Below the pieces are notes generated by a model that did not search any database, was not told the DNA's origin, and saw only the letters and a list, made by a program, of their open reading frames with translations. Both the position numbers and the translations under genes were made by a program. A stretch of DNA of 64,000 nucleotides from Yersinia similis. Its GTDB lineage: Bacteria; Pseudomonadota; Gammaproteobacteria; Enterobacterales; Enterobacteriaceae. The stretch lies in NCBI RefSeq assembly GCF_001053095.1, contig NZ_CGBP01000007.1, positions 1 through 64,000 of the forward strand. The letters are read 5' to 3'. Below, in pieces: positions 54,143-63,993 of this stretch (positions are counted from its first letter, which is position 1; each line of letters begins with the position of its first letter).

Positions 54143-55774
54143 TTAACTGGTACGTCGCCAACCGATAAACCAAGCCAATACACCTGCAACAATGAACCCT
54201 GTAGAGATTTCGGTTGCATCGGCCAAGAATAAGATAGTACCGCTCACTAATAGTGTAGCGCCAACGCCGAACAAATACCGTGACTGCCCCTGACGTTGTT
54301 GCTGACCTTGTATCTGTATAGTGAGCTTCTCCACACTTTGCTGTAATAATTTATGCTGCTGTAAGCTGTCGTAAACCAGTTCTGGTAGCTCAGGGAACTT
54401 CTCAGCCCAGAAAGGGGCTTTCTCTTTTAATGCACGGATTACGGCAGGTAGGCCGACCTGGTCCCGCAGCCAACTTTCCAGGAACGGCTTGGCGGTAGTC
54501 CAGAGGTCAAGCTGAGGATAAAGCTGACGCCCTAACCCTTCAACATATAACAAGGTTTTCTGTAACAGAACTAACTGTGGCTGTACTTCCATATTAAAAC
54601 GGCGCGCGGTGTTAAAGAGATTCAGCAGCACATGCCCAAATGATATTTCTGCCAGTGGTTTTTCAAAGATAGGTTCGCAAACGGTACGGATGGCGAATTC
54701 AAAATCTTCGACATTGGTATCTCGAGGTACCCAGCCAGAGTCCACATGTAACTCAGCAACCCGGCGGTAATCGCGGTTAAAGAAAGCAATGAAATTCTCA
54801 GCTAGATAACGTTTATCTGCTTTATTCAGTGAGCCGACAATACCGCAATCAATACCAATATAAAGCGGATCATGAGGATGTTCATAGCTGACAAAAATAT
54901 TCCCCGGATGCATATCTGCGTGGAAAAAGCTGTCACGGAAAACCTGGGTGAAAAAGACTTGCACCCCGCGCTCTGCCAGTAACTTCATATTGGTACCTTG
55001 GTCTTCTAAAGCAGCAATATCAGATACCGGGATGCCGTAAATCCGTTCCATGACCAATACACTTTCACGACAATAGTCCGAATACACCTCGGGAATGTAG
55101 AGCATTGGACTGTCTTCAAAATTACGACGTAGTTGAATGGCATTAGCCGCTTCACGCAGAAGGTTCAGTTCATCAAGCAGCGTTTTTTCATATTCACGAA
55201 CAACCTCACGCGGGCGTAATCTGCGGCCATCAGGTAAAAGCTTTGGTACCCAACCAGCTAAACGATACATTAAACGCACATCAGCTTTAATAATCGGCAG
55301 GATATCAGGGCGAATAACCTTCAGTACGACTTCCTTACCATTCTCTTTTAAGCGTGCAGTATGCACTTGAGCAATGGAAGCTGAAGCTAGAGCTTGTGAA
55401 TCAAAATCATCAAACCATGTTTCTAACGCCCCCCCCATTGCAATCTCAATATGTTTACGCGCTAACGCACCATCAAAAGAAGCGACCCGATCTTGTAGCA
55501 GAGCTAATTGATCGGCAATATTTGGAGGAAACAAGTCACGGCGCGTGGACATCATTTGGCCGAATTTGATCCAGACAGGCCCCAACTCCTGCAAAGCAAG
55601 ACGTAAACGCTCACCTAATGACTTATCTTTATGTCGGTTAGATAACCAAAAAAACAGATGACGCCCAACCCGTAGTGGTAGCGTCAGACGTATATTTGGA
55701 ATTAATTCATCCAACCCATAACTCAAGAAGACCCGAATGATTAAGTACAGGCGCCGAAGTTCTCCTGGCGTCAT
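54143..55774 (-). CDS. ubiB: UbiB, atypical kinase-like ubiquinone synthesis protein
   Basis: UbiB is a membrane-anchored ABC1/ADCK ATPase needed for ubiquinone production, probably as an extractor or chaperone of lipid intermediates. The 543-residue protein has the KxGQ motif ([16 protein letters not shown]), the Ala-rich loop ([13 protein letters not shown]), VVLKVIRP, the catalytic-loop-like [11 protein letters not shown] and IDCGIVG, and two membrane segments in the last 45 residues. Its ATG overlaps the ubiJ stop by one base in the ubiE-ubiJ-ubiB operon. Confidence 0.97.
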   Translation of the reverse strand: MTPGELRRLYLIIRVFLSYGLDELIPNIRLTLPLRVGRHLFFWLSNRHKDKSLGERLRLALQELGPVWIKFGQMMSTRRDLFPPNIADQLALLQDRVASFDGALARKHIEIAMGGALETWFDDFDSQALASASIAQVHTARLKENGKEVVLKVIRPDILPIIKADVRLMYRLAGWVPKLLPDGRRLRPREVVREYEKTLLDELNLLREAANAIQLRRNFEDSPMLYIPEVYSDYCRESVLVMERIYGIPVSDIAALEDQGTNMKLLAERGVQVFFTQVFRDSFFHADMHPGNIFVSYEHPHDPLYIGIDCGIVGSLNKADKRYLAENFIAFFNRDYRRVAELHVDSGWVPRDTNVEDFEFAIRTVCEPIFEKPLAEISFGHVLLNLFNTARRFNMEVQPQLVLLQKTLLYVEGLGRQLYPQLDLWTTAKPFLESWLRDQVGLPAVIRALKEKAPFWAEKFPELPELVYDSLQQHKLLQQSVEKLTIQIQGQQQRQGQSRYLFGVGATLLVSGTILFLADATEISTGFIVAGVLAWFIGWRRTS

Positions 55775-56430
55775 TATTTTGTCTCCATAGTTGCCAATCT
55801 GGAACTCAAAGCTTCGGTTGCACGAGCGGTTACATCGACTTCTTCATGAAACCACATGACTTCCAGCGGGTTGGGAGCCATTTTCCACTCCTCGGTGATA
55901 GCTTCAGCCAAATAATGCTGCTGTTGCCGTAATTGCCTACTAAGAAAACCGCTACTTTTGTGAATAGCTTGTCCCAGACTTTCAGCAGCAACATCACCCA
56001 CATAAGGTGCCAACCATTCTGCAAGATCCCACTCAGCAAGATCTAATAGCGCGACAAGTTGCTGGACTACTTGAATGTCACCTTCAACCACCAGTTCACC
56101 CGTACGCATTAAAGGCGAAAGTTGCTGGCGGTCACGTAATCTTGCCAATACAGCGACATCCGTTTTGACTATGCAGTCCGCATCATCATCCCACTGGCTT
56201 AAGACATCGACTTGGCGCTCGCTAAACACGAACAGCAATGGGAAATTTATTTCACGTAATTCAATACGTAACACTTTGCCCACTAAACGTGAACGTGTAG
56301 CTTTCAGGCTTTTATCATTAAACAACACACCATTGAGAACCGTTTCTAAGGCTGCGGTTATCAGGGGGGTCAGTAACCTTGGTTTCAATAAAAAGGGCTT
56401 CAGCATTAGTGTTCTTAGTGACATAGCCAT
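55774..56430 (-). CDS. ubiJ: Ubiquinone biosynthesis accessory factor UbiJ
   Basis: UbiJ has an SCP2 lipid-binding domain and, with UbiK, supports the cytosolic Ubi metabolon. I take ATG 56430 ([12 protein letters not shown], 218 residues), which has AGGA five bases upstream; ATG 56406 (MLKPFLL) would give a protein nearer E. coli length. Conserved parts: [44 protein letters not shown] and [17 protein letters not shown]. It sits seven bases after ubiE. Confidence 0.92.
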   Translation of the reverse strand: MAMSLRTLMLKPFLLKPRLLTPLITAALETVLNGVLFNDKSLKATRSRLVGKVLRIELREINFPLLFVFSERQVDVLSQWDDDADCIVKTDVAVLARLRDRQQLSPLMRTGELVVEGDIQVVQQLVALLDLAEWDLAEWLAPYVGDVAAESLGQAIHKSSGFLSRQLRQQQHYLAEAITEEWKMAPNPLEVMWFHEEVDVTARATEALSSRLATMETK

Positions 56431-56437
56431 ATTCCTG

Positions 56438-57193
56438 TTAGAACTTAAAACCCCGATGTAACGCAACAATGCCACCGGTTAAATTGGAATAGGTTACGTT
56501 TTCAAACCCAGCGTCGGCCATCATACCTTTTAGTGTTTCTTGATCAGGATGCATCCGAATAGATTCTGCCAGATAGCGATAACTTTCAGCGTCCTGAGCC
56601 ACAAGCTCACCAATTTTAGGCAAGATATGGAAGGAGTAGGCATCGTAGGCTTTGCTTAACGGTTCGAGGAGAGGCTTAGAGAACTCAAGAACTAACAGAC
56701 GTCCACCCGGCTTCAGTACCCGAAACATAGAACGTAATGCTTTTTCTTTTTCGGTGACATTTCTCAAACCGAATGAAATGGTAATGCAGTCAAAATAATT
56801 ATCAGGGAAAGGTAAAGCTTCAGCATTGGCCTGCACATAGCTAACATTACCTACGATACCCTTATCACGGAGTTTTTCACGCCCCATCCGCAACATGGAT
56901 TCATTAATATCAGCCAGGACGACTTCACCCTGTTCACCCACTAAACGGGAGAACTTAGCTGTCAGATCGCCAGTACCGCCTGCTAAATCCAACACGCGTT
57001 GGCCACGACGGACACCGCTACAGTCAATCGTAAAACGCTTCCAAATACGATGAACACCAAATGACATCAGGTCATTCATTAGATCGTATTTAGCTGCTAC
57101 GGAATGAAAAACTTCTGCCACCATGCCTTCTTTCTGCTCTTTGGCTACGGTGCGAAAACCAAAATGGGTGGTTTCCTTCTCCTGATCTACCAT
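56438..57193 (-). CDS. ubiE: Ubiquinone/menaquinone C-methyltransferase UbiE
   Basis: UbiE is the SAM-dependent methyltransferase acting in both ubiquinone and menaquinone synthesis. The 251-residue protein has motif [13 protein letters not shown], post-motif [13 protein letters not shown], and family signatures [17 protein letters not shown] and [16 protein letters not shown]. First gene of ubiE-ubiJ-ubiB, 92 bp after rmuC on the same strand. Confidence 0.97.
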   Translation of the reverse strand: MVDQEKETTHFGFRTVAKEQKEGMVAEVFHSVAAKYDLMNDLMSFGVHRIWKRFTIDCSGVRRGQRVLDLAGGTGDLTAKFSRLVGEQGEVVLADINESMLRMGREKLRDKGIVGNVSYVQANAEALPFPDNYFDCITISFGLRNVTEKEKALRSMFRVLKPGGRLLVLEFSKPLLEPLSKAYDAYSFHILPKIGELVAQDAESYRYLAESIRMHPDQETLKGMMADAGFENVTYSNLTGGIVALHRGFKF

Positions 57194-57284
57194 TTTCTAT
57201 GCCTGCTTTTCAGTCAATCTTTCGAAGAAGTGTACCAGAACTCCGATGAAAGCCCCACATCCCCTAGCTGCGGTGCCAATTAAA

Positions 57285-58790
57285 TTACTCTGGGAATCCC
57301 CCCGATTCTGCGTCATCGGATAGCGCTAAATCCCCCTCAGGTTGATGCTCCGCGCAGGCTTTTTCTGCCAGTAATGGGCTAATAGGCCGCTTTACCTCGA
57401 CCCCTAGAGTGCGAAAACTTTCTATTTGCCCAATCAGGTTACCACGCCCCTGGGACAGCTTATTCATTGCCTGGTGATAGCTTAGTTGTGCTTTATCGAG
57501 GCTTTGCCCCAAAGATGCCATATCATCAACAAACAAGCGTACTTTGTCATAAAGTCTGGCGGCCCTTTCAGCAATACGTTGCGCATTTTGGCTTTGATGC
57601 TCGTAACGCCACAAATTGGTGATAGTGCGCAAAGCCACCAGTAATGTGGTAGGGCTGACCAACATGATATTGTGTTGTAGTGCTTCGTTGATCAACTCAG
57701 GCTGGCGGTCAATAGCCACCAAAAATGCAGGTTCTACCGGGATAAACATCAACACATAATCGAGGGAGCGTAAACCGGGGAGTTGCTGGTAATCTTTACG
57801 CCCCAGCATCCTGATATGACCACGCAATGATGATAAATGTTCATTCAACGCAACCTCACGTTCAGCCTCATCTTCGCTATTAAAATAACGTTCATAGGCA
57901 ACCAATGACATTTTAGCGTCAATAATGACATCTTTGCCTTGGGGTAATCGAACAATAACATCCGGCTGCATACGACTGGTTTGGTCAATTTTAACACTAA
58001 CCTGTGTTTGATATTCATGCCCCTCACGCAACCCTGATGCTTCAAGCACTTTGGCCAGAACGACTTCCCCCCAGTTACCCTGCGTTTTATTATCCCCTTT
58101 CAAAGCCTTGGTCAGATTCAATGCCTCTCGCGCCATCTGGGCATTCAATTGTTGCAGGCTCCGAATTTCGTGAGTCAGAGTGTGACGCTCCCGAGCTTCT
58201 TGCCCAAAGCTATCCTGAACCTGACGGCGAAAGCCATCAAGCTGCTCACGTAAAGGTAATAGCAGGCGATCTAAGCTTTGCTTATTCTGTTCATCTGCCC
58301 GACGCCCCGTTTGTTCAAAGATACGGTTTGCCAAATTTTCAAACTGAGTGGTCAGCCGCTGCTCACTATTAAGTAATAAACGCTGCTTTTCTTCTGTGGC
58401 TAAGCGAGTTTCTTCTAAGCGGATGGTGACTTCACGTAACTCGGCTTCTTGGGCACTGTTGATTTCCCTTTGAGTCCGCAATTCTTGATTAAGCTGTTCA
58501 CATTCATTACGCCAATGAGCAAACTGCTGTAATTTTTCGCTATTTGCCGCTAATTGGCTATGCAAATTACGTTGTTCCAACTCACTTTGCCGTAACTGTT
58601 GCTCATTACGTTGTTGAGTCATCTGCAATGCAGCAACACTTTGTTGTGCCTGCTGTAATGCCTGCTCCAGTAATCGCCGTTCAATATCTTGCTGTGCTTT
58701 TGTTCGCTGCTGGGACAAACTGGCAATTAACCACCCGATCAGCCCCCCAACCAAACAGCCACCCAGCCCATAAAATAAACTGATATCCAC
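57285..58790 (-). CDS. rmuC: DNA recombination protein RmuC
   Basis: RmuC limits inversions at short inverted repeats; it has a nuclease-like core, but its exact activity is not settled. The 501-residue protein starts MDISLFYGLGGCLVGGLIGWLI, an N-terminal membrane anchor, followed by a long Gln/Glu-rich coiled coil (about residues 25-180) and the RmuC domain (NWGEVVLAKVLEASGLREGHE, QPDVIVRLPQGKDVIIDAK). It is longer than E. coli RmuC at the C-terminus. The 206-bp gap above it shows no gene. Confidence 0.94.
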   Translation of the reverse strand: MDISLFYGLGGCLVGGLIGWLIASLSQQRTKAQQDIERRLLEQALQQAQQSVAALQMTQQRNEQQLRQSELEQRNLHSQLAANSEKLQQFAHWRNECEQLNQELRTQREINSAQEAELREVTIRLEETRLATEEKQRLLLNSEQRLTTQFENLANRIFEQTGRRADEQNKQSLDRLLLPLREQLDGFRRQVQDSFGQEARERHTLTHEIRSLQQLNAQMAREALNLTKALKGDNKTQGNWGEVVLAKVLEASGLREGHEYQTQVSVKIDQTSRMQPDVIVRLPQGKDVIIDAKMSLVAYERYFNSEDEAEREVALNEHLSSLRGHIRMLGRKDYQQLPGLRSLDYVLMFIPVEPAFLVAIDRQPELINEALQHNIMLVSPTTLLVALRTITNLWRYEHQSQNAQRIAERAARLYDKVRLFVDDMASLGQSLDKAQLSYHQAMNKLSQGRGNLIGQIESFRTLGVEVKRPISPLLAEKACAEHQPEGDLALSDDAESGGFPE

Positions 58791-58996
58791 GGTTATCCCC
58801 CTACTACTCTAATGTCAGTCAAGGTAAGGGGATACTGTATGGATGTCCAGAGTGTTTTTGCGTTACATCTCATCTTGCGAAGCTGTACGCATAAATAATA
58901 AACAGGCAAAAAAACGTTTCCCCTGAGGATAAGAAACAGGCTAAAACTATTAGCCGTTGAACACCCGCTAACCACCAATAACTTCAAAAAATAAGG

Positions 58997-59527
58997 TTAG
59001 CCTATCCAGTTGGAAAGCCATTTAATGCCGAACGCTCCCGGAGCCAGAATGCCAAAAGCCCAAATCAGGGCTGAGGTAATATTAGCCAGTTGGAAATAGC
59101 GTTGGGGCATTGCACAAATGCCGGCGACGAGAGGAACGATAGCGCGCAACGGGCCGAAGAAACGGCCAATGAAGGCCCCAAAGAACCCCCAACGCTCGAA
59201 GAAAGCATGGCCCCGAACAAGTAACTGAGGATTTCGGGAGAGTGGCCATAAGGTGGCAACGCGGTCCTTGTAATGAATTCCGACCCAATACGAAGCCCAG
59301 TCACCGAAGAAAGCACCTGCAGCAGCAGCGGCCCAGATTGGCCAGAAAGGAATACCACTTTCACCAATCAGTGCGCCTAACCCAAGCAAAATCACCGTCG
59401 CTGGCAATAACAGGGAGAGAAAAGCCAATGATTCACCAAAAGCTAGAATAAAAACAATCGGTATGGCCCACGCTTCATGTACGCGAACAAAATCAATAGT
59501 GGTAGTAATGGCATCATTAAGGGTCAC
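58997..59527 (-). CDS. DedA-family membrane protein
   Basis: A 176-residue inner-membrane protein of the DedA/SNARE-associated family, members of which act in membrane homeostasis and undecaprenyl-phosphate or polyprenyl lipid flipping. Motifs: FGESLAFLSLLLPATVILLGLGALIG, GDWASYWVG and ERWGFFGAFIGRFFGPLRAIVPLVAG with the characteristic G..FGR.P-like arginines. Four to five hydrophobic segments. I choose GTG 59527 because AGGA lies seven bases upstream and further extension runs into the ERIC array. Not in the E. coli rmuC-udp interval. Which paralogue it is cannot be settled here. Confidence 0.85.
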   Translation of the reverse strand: MTLNDAITTTIDFVRVHEAWAIPIVFILAFGESLAFLSLLLPATVILLGLGALIGESGIPFWPIWAAAAAGAFFGDWASYWVGIHYKDRVATLWPLSRNPQLLVRGHAFFERWGFFGAFIGRFFGPLRAIVPLVAGICAMPQRYFQLANITSALIWAFGILAPGAFGIKWLSNWIG

Positions 59528-59557
59528 GCTTATGTCCTGTGATTGATAGAGTCGAAC

Positions 59558-59698
59558 TATACCCAAAGTAGTTGGCGTTGCAGATAGGCAGCAAACGAAC
59601 GAATCCCGATGAACTTATTCGCTGTAAGGTCAACGACAAGCCAGTGACTCTAGTGAGTAAGAGCCGCTAACCCCCTGTAACGTCAAATAAAAAGGGGA
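59558..59698. repeat. ERIC element, copy 1
   Basis: About 141 bp, starting TATACCCAAAGTAG and containing GTTGGCGTTGCAG, ATCCCGATGAACTTA and CGTCAAATAAAAAGG. Terminal parts match ERIC (IRU), but the core carries an extra segment (CGCTGTAAGGTCAACGACAA) not seen in the classic element. First of three tandem copies. Confidence 0.85.
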
Positions 59699-59840
59699 CT
59701 ACCCAAAGTTAGTTGGCGTTGCAGGTAGGCAGCAAACGAACGAATCCCGATGAACTTACTCGCTGTAAGGTCAACGACAAGCCAGTGATTCGAGTGAGTA
59801 AGAGCCGCTAACACCCCTGCAACGTCAAATAAAAAGGGTA
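59699..59840. repeat. ERIC element, copy 2
   Basis: About 142 bp and nearly identical to copy 1, including the same extra core segment. It begins CTACCCAAAGTTAG and ends AATAAAAAGGGTA, directly abutting copies 1 and 3. Confidence 0.85.
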
Positions 59841-59966
59841 TTACCCAAAGTAGTTGGCGTTGCAAGTAGGCAGCAAACGAACGAATCCCGATGAACTTAC
59901 ATCAGTAAGTGATTCGGGTGAGTGAGCGCAGCTAACACCCCTGCAACGTCAAATACGAAGGGTATA
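59841..59966. repeat. ERIC element, copy 3 (standard length)
   Basis: 126 bp, the classic ERIC length. The centre has AACTTACATCAGTAAGTGAT, and GTAAGTGATTCGGGTGAG is close to the ERIC consensus used for typing primers. Ends ACGAAGGGTAT, an inverted match to the start. It lacks the extra core segment of copies 1 and 2. Confidence 0.9.
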
Positions 59967-60001
59967 TCAGCATACTCAAAATGCGGTAGCTATAACTTAA
60001 C

Positions 60002-60035
60002 AAAAAATAAACGGCTAGAAGATTCCAGCCGTTTA
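60002..60035 (-). terminator. Terminator of the CstA-family gene
   Basis: TAAACGGCT (60008-60016) and AGCCGTTTA (60027-60035) form a perfect 9-bp stem; on the minus strand it is followed by TTTTTTG. It lies 29 bp after the stop of the CstA-family gene. Confidence 0.9.
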
Positions 60036-60063
60036 AACAAATTAGCGCAATAAATCAGTAATA

Positions 60064-61881
60064 TCAGGCGTTGGCGGTGACCACTTTGTTGCCAGCCATC
60101 TCAGCAGACCTGCGTATCCATAGCTCACGCCATTTCCTCAGCGCGGAGATCAAGATGATTACACCCAAGGTCATCATGATAATTGAGATGATGCCATTGA
60201 ACAGGTTGTAGCCTTTAGCCGCTGAGTTAAAGTACACGTGAGTGATCATCCAATAGCCGGCGTAATTTACTGTGATAAACAAGTAAGCCAGAGGAATAAC
60301 ACAGGTCAGCATATACACACGCTTGGTTGCCAAGCGCAGGATGATCGTGGCACCAATGATTAAGCCAACAGAAGCCATTAGTTGGTTCGATACACCGAAC
60401 AATGCCCAAACAGAGTTAATGTCACCAGAGTTAAGGAGGTAACCCCACAATGCACAGGCAATAACACTACAAACCAATGTTCCTGGTAACCAATCGGTCC
60501 GTTTCAGTGGTGCCCATATATCGCCCAGGAAATCTTGTAGTAAATAACGGGCAACACGGGTACCTGAGTCAACCGCAGTCAGGATAAACACCGCTTCAAA
60601 CATAACAACAAATTGGAAGAAGTAAGCAGCCAAACTATTAAACCATGGCACACGAATGAAGATATCGGTCATCCCTACAGCCAGAGTGACAGCACCACCA
60701 GTTCGGCCATACAGGTCCAAACCAATTTCTTCACTCAATTTTGGCAGGTTCACAACCTCCATACCAAGCGCGCTCCAGGCTTCAGCCGAAGAGTTAATGG
60801 CAAAGTAGTCAGCAGGATGCAAAGAGGTTGCGGCGATAAGGGCCATAACCCCAACCATACATTCTGCCAGCATCGCACCAAAACCGACGGGCAAGATATC
60901 GCTCCATTTATCGATCTGTTTCGGTGTCGTACCCGAACCGATAAAGGCATGGAACCCCGAGATAGCACCGCAGGCAATAGTAATAGAGATAAACGGCCAA
61001 ACTGGTCCCGCGAGAACCGGGCCACCGCCGTGAATAAACTGTGTTACCGCAGGGAATTGAATTTCAGGGTTAATGAAGACAACCCCAACAATCAGTGCAC
61101 CGAACACACCGATCTTCATAAAGCTGGAAAGGTAACCTCGTGGGGTTAACAGCATCCAGACAGGCAGTGCGGTTGCAAAGAAAGCATACATTGGCAGAAT
61201 AATACTGACAGTATCAGCTTTCAGCATTAACCATTCGCCAAGCCAAGTGCCTTCAATATATGGGCCAACAAATACACACACCATGATGGCGACGATCCCC
61301 ACATACGAGGCCCCTTTCATGCTGCCAGTCATGCGCTCCCACAAGCCAACACAGATGGCGATAGGGATGGTCATGAACACTGCGAAAGTCCCCCAAGGGT
61401 TACGTTCCAGAGCATGTACCACCACCATCGACAACCCGGCCATGGTAATAGTGATAATGAACAACATCGCCAAGCCGGTACACCAGCCAGCAACTGGCCC
61501 GAGTTCGGATTTAGCCACTTCTGACAGGGATTTCCCCTGATGTTTCATTGAGGCAAACAAGACGACCGTATCGTGCACTGCACCGCCGATAACACAACCG
61601 ATCAAAAGCCATAAGAAGCCGGGTAAATACCCGTATTGAGCAGCCAACACCGGGCCAACCAAGGGGCCTGCCGCCGCGATTGCGGCGAAGTGGCTACCAA
61701 AGTTCACCCACTTTTTAGTCGGAACGTAATCTTTGCCATCTTCAAAGATATGGGAAGGGGTAACTTCACTGTCATCGACGCGCAGCACCTTACGAACAAA
61801 AAAGATACCGTATAAACGGTAACAGATCGTAAGGATACACGCGGAAGCGATAACAAAGGTAATCGCATGTTGCATGAGCAT
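60064..61881 (-). CDS. CstA-family inner-membrane transporter
   Basis: Carbon starvation (CstA, PF02554) family transporter; characterised E. coli members CstA and BtsT take up peptides or pyruvate. The 605-residue protein has at least fourteen hydrophobic segments and the family motifs FGSHFAAIAAAGPLVGPVLAA, YLPGFLWLLIGCVIGGAVHD, CGAISGFHAFIGSGTTPKQI and FILTAVDSGTRVARYLLQD. It is about 100 residues shorter than CstA or BtsT. ATG 61881 has GGAG only three bases away; ATG 61875, two codons in, is better spaced. A hairpin lies in its leader. Substrate cannot be told from sequence. Confidence 0.9.
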   Translation of the reverse strand: MLMQHAITFVIASACILTICYRLYGIFFVRKVLRVDDSEVTPSHIFEDGKDYVPTKKWVNFGSHFAAIAAAGPLVGPVLAAQYGYLPGFLWLLIGCVIGGAVHDTVVLFASMKHQGKSLSEVAKSELGPVAGWCTGLAMLFIITITMAGLSMVVVHALERNPWGTFAVFMTIPIAICVGLWERMTGSMKGASYVGIVAIMVCVFVGPYIEGTWLGEWLMLKADTVSIILPMYAFFATALPVWMLLTPRGYLSSFMKIGVFGALIVGVVFINPEIQFPAVTQFIHGGGPVLAGPVWPFISITIACGAISGFHAFIGSGTTPKQIDKWSDILPVGFGAMLAECMVGVMALIAATSLHPADYFAINSSAEAWSALGMEVVNLPKLSEEIGLDLYGRTGGAVTLAVGMTDIFIRVPWFNSLAAYFFQFVVMFEAVFILTAVDSGTRVARYLLQDFLGDIWAPLKRTDWLPGTLVCSVIACALWGYLLNSGDINSVWALFGVSNQLMASVGLIIGATIILRLATKRVYMLTCVIPLAYLFITVNYAGYWMITHVYFNSAAKGYNLFNGIISIIMMTLGVIILISALRKWRELWIRRSAEMAGNKVVTANA

Positions 61882-61900
61882 TCTCTCCAGGGAATTTATC

Positions 61901-61918
61901 AGGCGTAAACATACGCCT
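61901..61918 (-). other. Hairpin in the CstA-family gene leader
   Basis: AGGCGTA and TACGCCT with a four-base loop form a perfect 7-bp stem, about 20 bp upstream of the start codon and just before the ribosome-binding site. It may affect translation or be an operator. Confidence 0.6.
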
Positions 61919-62047
61919 CACCATAAGAGAAATATCAGCGAACTGGTTAAGCGGTAGTTTGTATCATTAAGCGGTTAAAAAGAGTCACCCAATGGTGGGC
62001 CTATACCATAAGCCGGAGATAGACTATTGATATAGACAACGGCCGTG

Positions 62048-62075
62048 TGGCCCCAATGCGAAGCTCTTGGGGCCA
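62048..62075. other. Inverted repeat in the 343-bp gap before the CstA-family gene
   Basis: TGGCCCCA and TGGGGCCA form a perfect 8-bp stem with a 12-nt loop. There is no T tract on either strand. The rest of 61882-62224 shows no gene; it should hold the promoter of the CstA-family gene and possibly the end of the phosphatase transcript. Confidence 0.55.
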
Positions 62076-62224
62076 TAAAACTGTGGCGATTTTATAAACA
62101 CGGGCGCTGAACATTACTTGAGAAAATACGGGGGTACCGACCCCAACTCTTCGCCTAGGCCAAGAAATAAAAGGCAAGAGGTAACGCATTATGCTAAAAA
62201 ACGAATGCCATAAAAAATAACCCG

Positions 62225-63016
62225 TTACTCTAAAAAATAAGACTGTAGTTTTTCTCGCTCAATACTGCCAAGACCGAACTCATGCTTTAACCAACGCTCC
62301 CTGCTTCCATAACGATCATGAATGCTCCGCAGAGCAGTTTGAATAAACTCTTCTCTGGCAGAAAGAACAAATGCAAATTGCTCCAGAGCCTGATCATTCA
62401 GTTTTAGCGCCAATTCAGCCAGCATATGCTCACGAAAAGGCTTCAGGGTGGCTTCCGTCAACAGATAATCTTCCAGCACAGTAGACTCATCAGCTCCCAA
62501 AGCAAACAACACCAACGCAGCCCCTACACCCGTGCGATCTTTTCCAACCGCACAGTGCTGTACAACACCGCTAGCGACATGGTCCGTTGATGCACAATTT
62601 TGCAATAAATTGACCAATTGCTGATAAGCCAAGTTGTTAAAAGGTAAGCGGTGATAAAGCTCGAACATAAAGGCACGAGCATCAAATGCGGCTAATGTCT
62701 CGTTAGTCAATTTTTCCAGATTGGCATTCACCTCACTACTGAGCGGATTGGCCGGTATATTGTGATAGTGAGCACCGGGCCATAAAACATCAGGCTTAGC
62801 CAGGACTTCATCGGTATCACGGTAATCAATAATTTGGGTAACGCCACCATTACTGAGAAAATCACAATCGTTGGTACTCAAACGATCAAGCGAGCCAGAG
62901 CGAAATAACAAACCGGGTTTTATCCGCCGGCCATCAGCGGCAAGGTTACTCCCGAGATCACGAAAGTTAATACCACCATCCAGTGGGATCAGGGAGGGAT
63001 GAGCGAAGGTCGCCAT
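62225..63016 (-). CDS. Tyrosine-protein phosphatase-like protein
   Basis: A 263-residue cytoplasmic protein of the bacterial tyrosine/lipid phosphatase family (Y_phosphatase3 type). The P-loop HCAVGKDRTG gives the CX5R catalytic site with C155 and R161, and the family's N-terminal motif INFRDLGS is at residues 16-23; IDYRDTDEV provides the general region of substrate binding. Members act on phosphotyrosine or phosphoinositides; the Listeria LipA-like enzymes are distant relatives. Substrate here is unknown. It lies 121 bp after udp on the same strand, separated by the udp terminator. Confidence 0.85.
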   Translation of the reverse strand: MATFAHPSLIPLDGGINFRDLGSNLAADGRRIKPGLLFRSGSLDRLSTNDCDFLSNGGVTQIIDYRDTDEVLAKPDVLWPGAHYHNIPANPLSSEVNANLEKLTNETLAAFDARAFMFELYHRLPFNNLAYQQLVNLLQNCASTDHVASGVVQHCAVGKDRTGVGAALVLFALGADESTVLEDYLLTEATLKPFREHMLAELALKLNDQALEQFAFVLSAREEFIQTALRSIHDRYGSRERWLKHEFGLGSIEREKLQSYFLE

Positions 63017-63083
63017 GTCTTCCTCTTATTATTGTTCGTTATAAGAGCTATGACCTTATCAGATTATCTGATGAAATAAAGAA

Positions 63084-63103
63084 CGGGCCAGTAAACTGAC
63101 CCG
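63084..63103 (-). terminator. udp terminator
   Basis: On the minus strand CGGGTCAGT pairs with ACTGGCCCG (one G-T wobble) followed by TTCTTTATTT, 34 bp after the udp stop. A good intrinsic terminator candidate. Confidence 0.8.
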
Positions 63104-63137
63104 ATAGCAAACCCTTTACTTCCATCAATCGCTGGAA

Positions 63138-63899
63138 TTACAGCAGGTGACGAGCGGCTTCGACTACAATTTTTACTGCATGGCTTTCAGTGGTTTTCAT
63201 AGTTTCTTCGTTTGGGATCTCTTGCTGAGTACGGTTAACAATAACCCCGGCGACCATACCGGCACGCAGGCCCTGACTCGCGCACATGGTCAGCAAAGTT
63301 GCAGATTCCATTTCATAATTCATCACTCCCATCGATTGCCACTCTTCCATAGAGCCTTTGAAATGGCGAACAACACGGCCAGAGAAAGTATCGTAACGCT
63401 CCTGCCCTGGATAGAAAGTATCTGAAGAGGCCGTAATACCAATGTGAGTCGTCGCCCCTACCGATTTAGCGGCATTGACCAATGCTGTCGTACAGGAAAA
63501 GTCAGCCACCGCCGGGAACTCCATTGGTGCAAAGTGTAGGCTGGCACCGTCCAAACGGACTGCCGCAGTGGTGACTAATACATCACCGACATTAATATGT
63601 GGCTGAATAGCCCCTGTTGTACCAATACGTAGGAAGGTACGCACACCAAGCTGTGCCAACTCCTCGACGGCAATTGAGGTAGAAGGCCCCCCGATCCCCG
63701 TAGAACAAACAATCACAGCCTTGCCATCTAATTCAGCACGCCATGAGGTAAATTCACGATGAGAAGCCAGATGTACTGGGTTATCCATTAATTTAGCGAT
63801 TTTCTCAACACGTTGTGGATCACCGGGAACGATAGCCAGCGTCGCCCCTTGTAGATCATTTTTGGTGAGGCCCAAGTGAAAAACATCGGATTTAGCCAT
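63138..63899 (-). CDS. udp: Uridine phosphorylase Udp
   Basis: Udp splits uridine with phosphate to uracil and ribose-1-phosphate in pyrimidine salvage. The 253-residue hexameric enzyme starts [19 protein letters not shown] and has the phosphate-binding [43 protein letters not shown] and the base-binding region [14 protein letters not shown] site lies 77-94 bp upstream of the start. In E. coli udp is next to rmuC; here three genes and the ERIC array intervene. Confidence 0.97.
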   Translation of the reverse strand: MAKSDVFHLGLTKNDLQGATLAIVPGDPQRVEKIAKLMDNPVHLASHREFTSWRAELDGKAVIVCSTGIGGPSTSIAVEELAQLGVRTFLRIGTTGAIQPHINVGDVLVTTAAVRLDGASLHFAPMEFPAVADFSCTTALVNAAKSVGATTHIGITASSDTFYPGQERYDTFSGRVVRHFKGSMEEWQSMGVMNYEMESATLLTMCASQGLRAGMVAGVIVNRTQQEIPNEETMKTTESHAVKIVVEAARHLL

Positions 63900-63975
63900 G
63901 TGTGAGACTCCTCTTTCATGAGAGATGTTATAGGGAGGAACAAAGAAATACTTTACTCAAAATAAGAACACCATT

Positions 63976-63993
63976 TCGTGATTGACGTCACTT
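63976..63993 (-). promoter_or_regulatory. CRP-binding site upstream of udp
   Basis: GTGA-TTGACG-TCAC (63978-63991) is a perfect palindromic CRP core. It is centred about 85 bp before the udp start; a possible -10 TATAAC lies near 63921-63926 on the minus strand. E. coli udp is controlled by CRP and CytR; I see no clear second site before the window ends. Confidence 0.75.

Noticed and set aside
59558..59966. CRISPR array
   Set aside because: The repeats are about 126-142 bp, abut without spacers and match ERIC; no cas genes are near.
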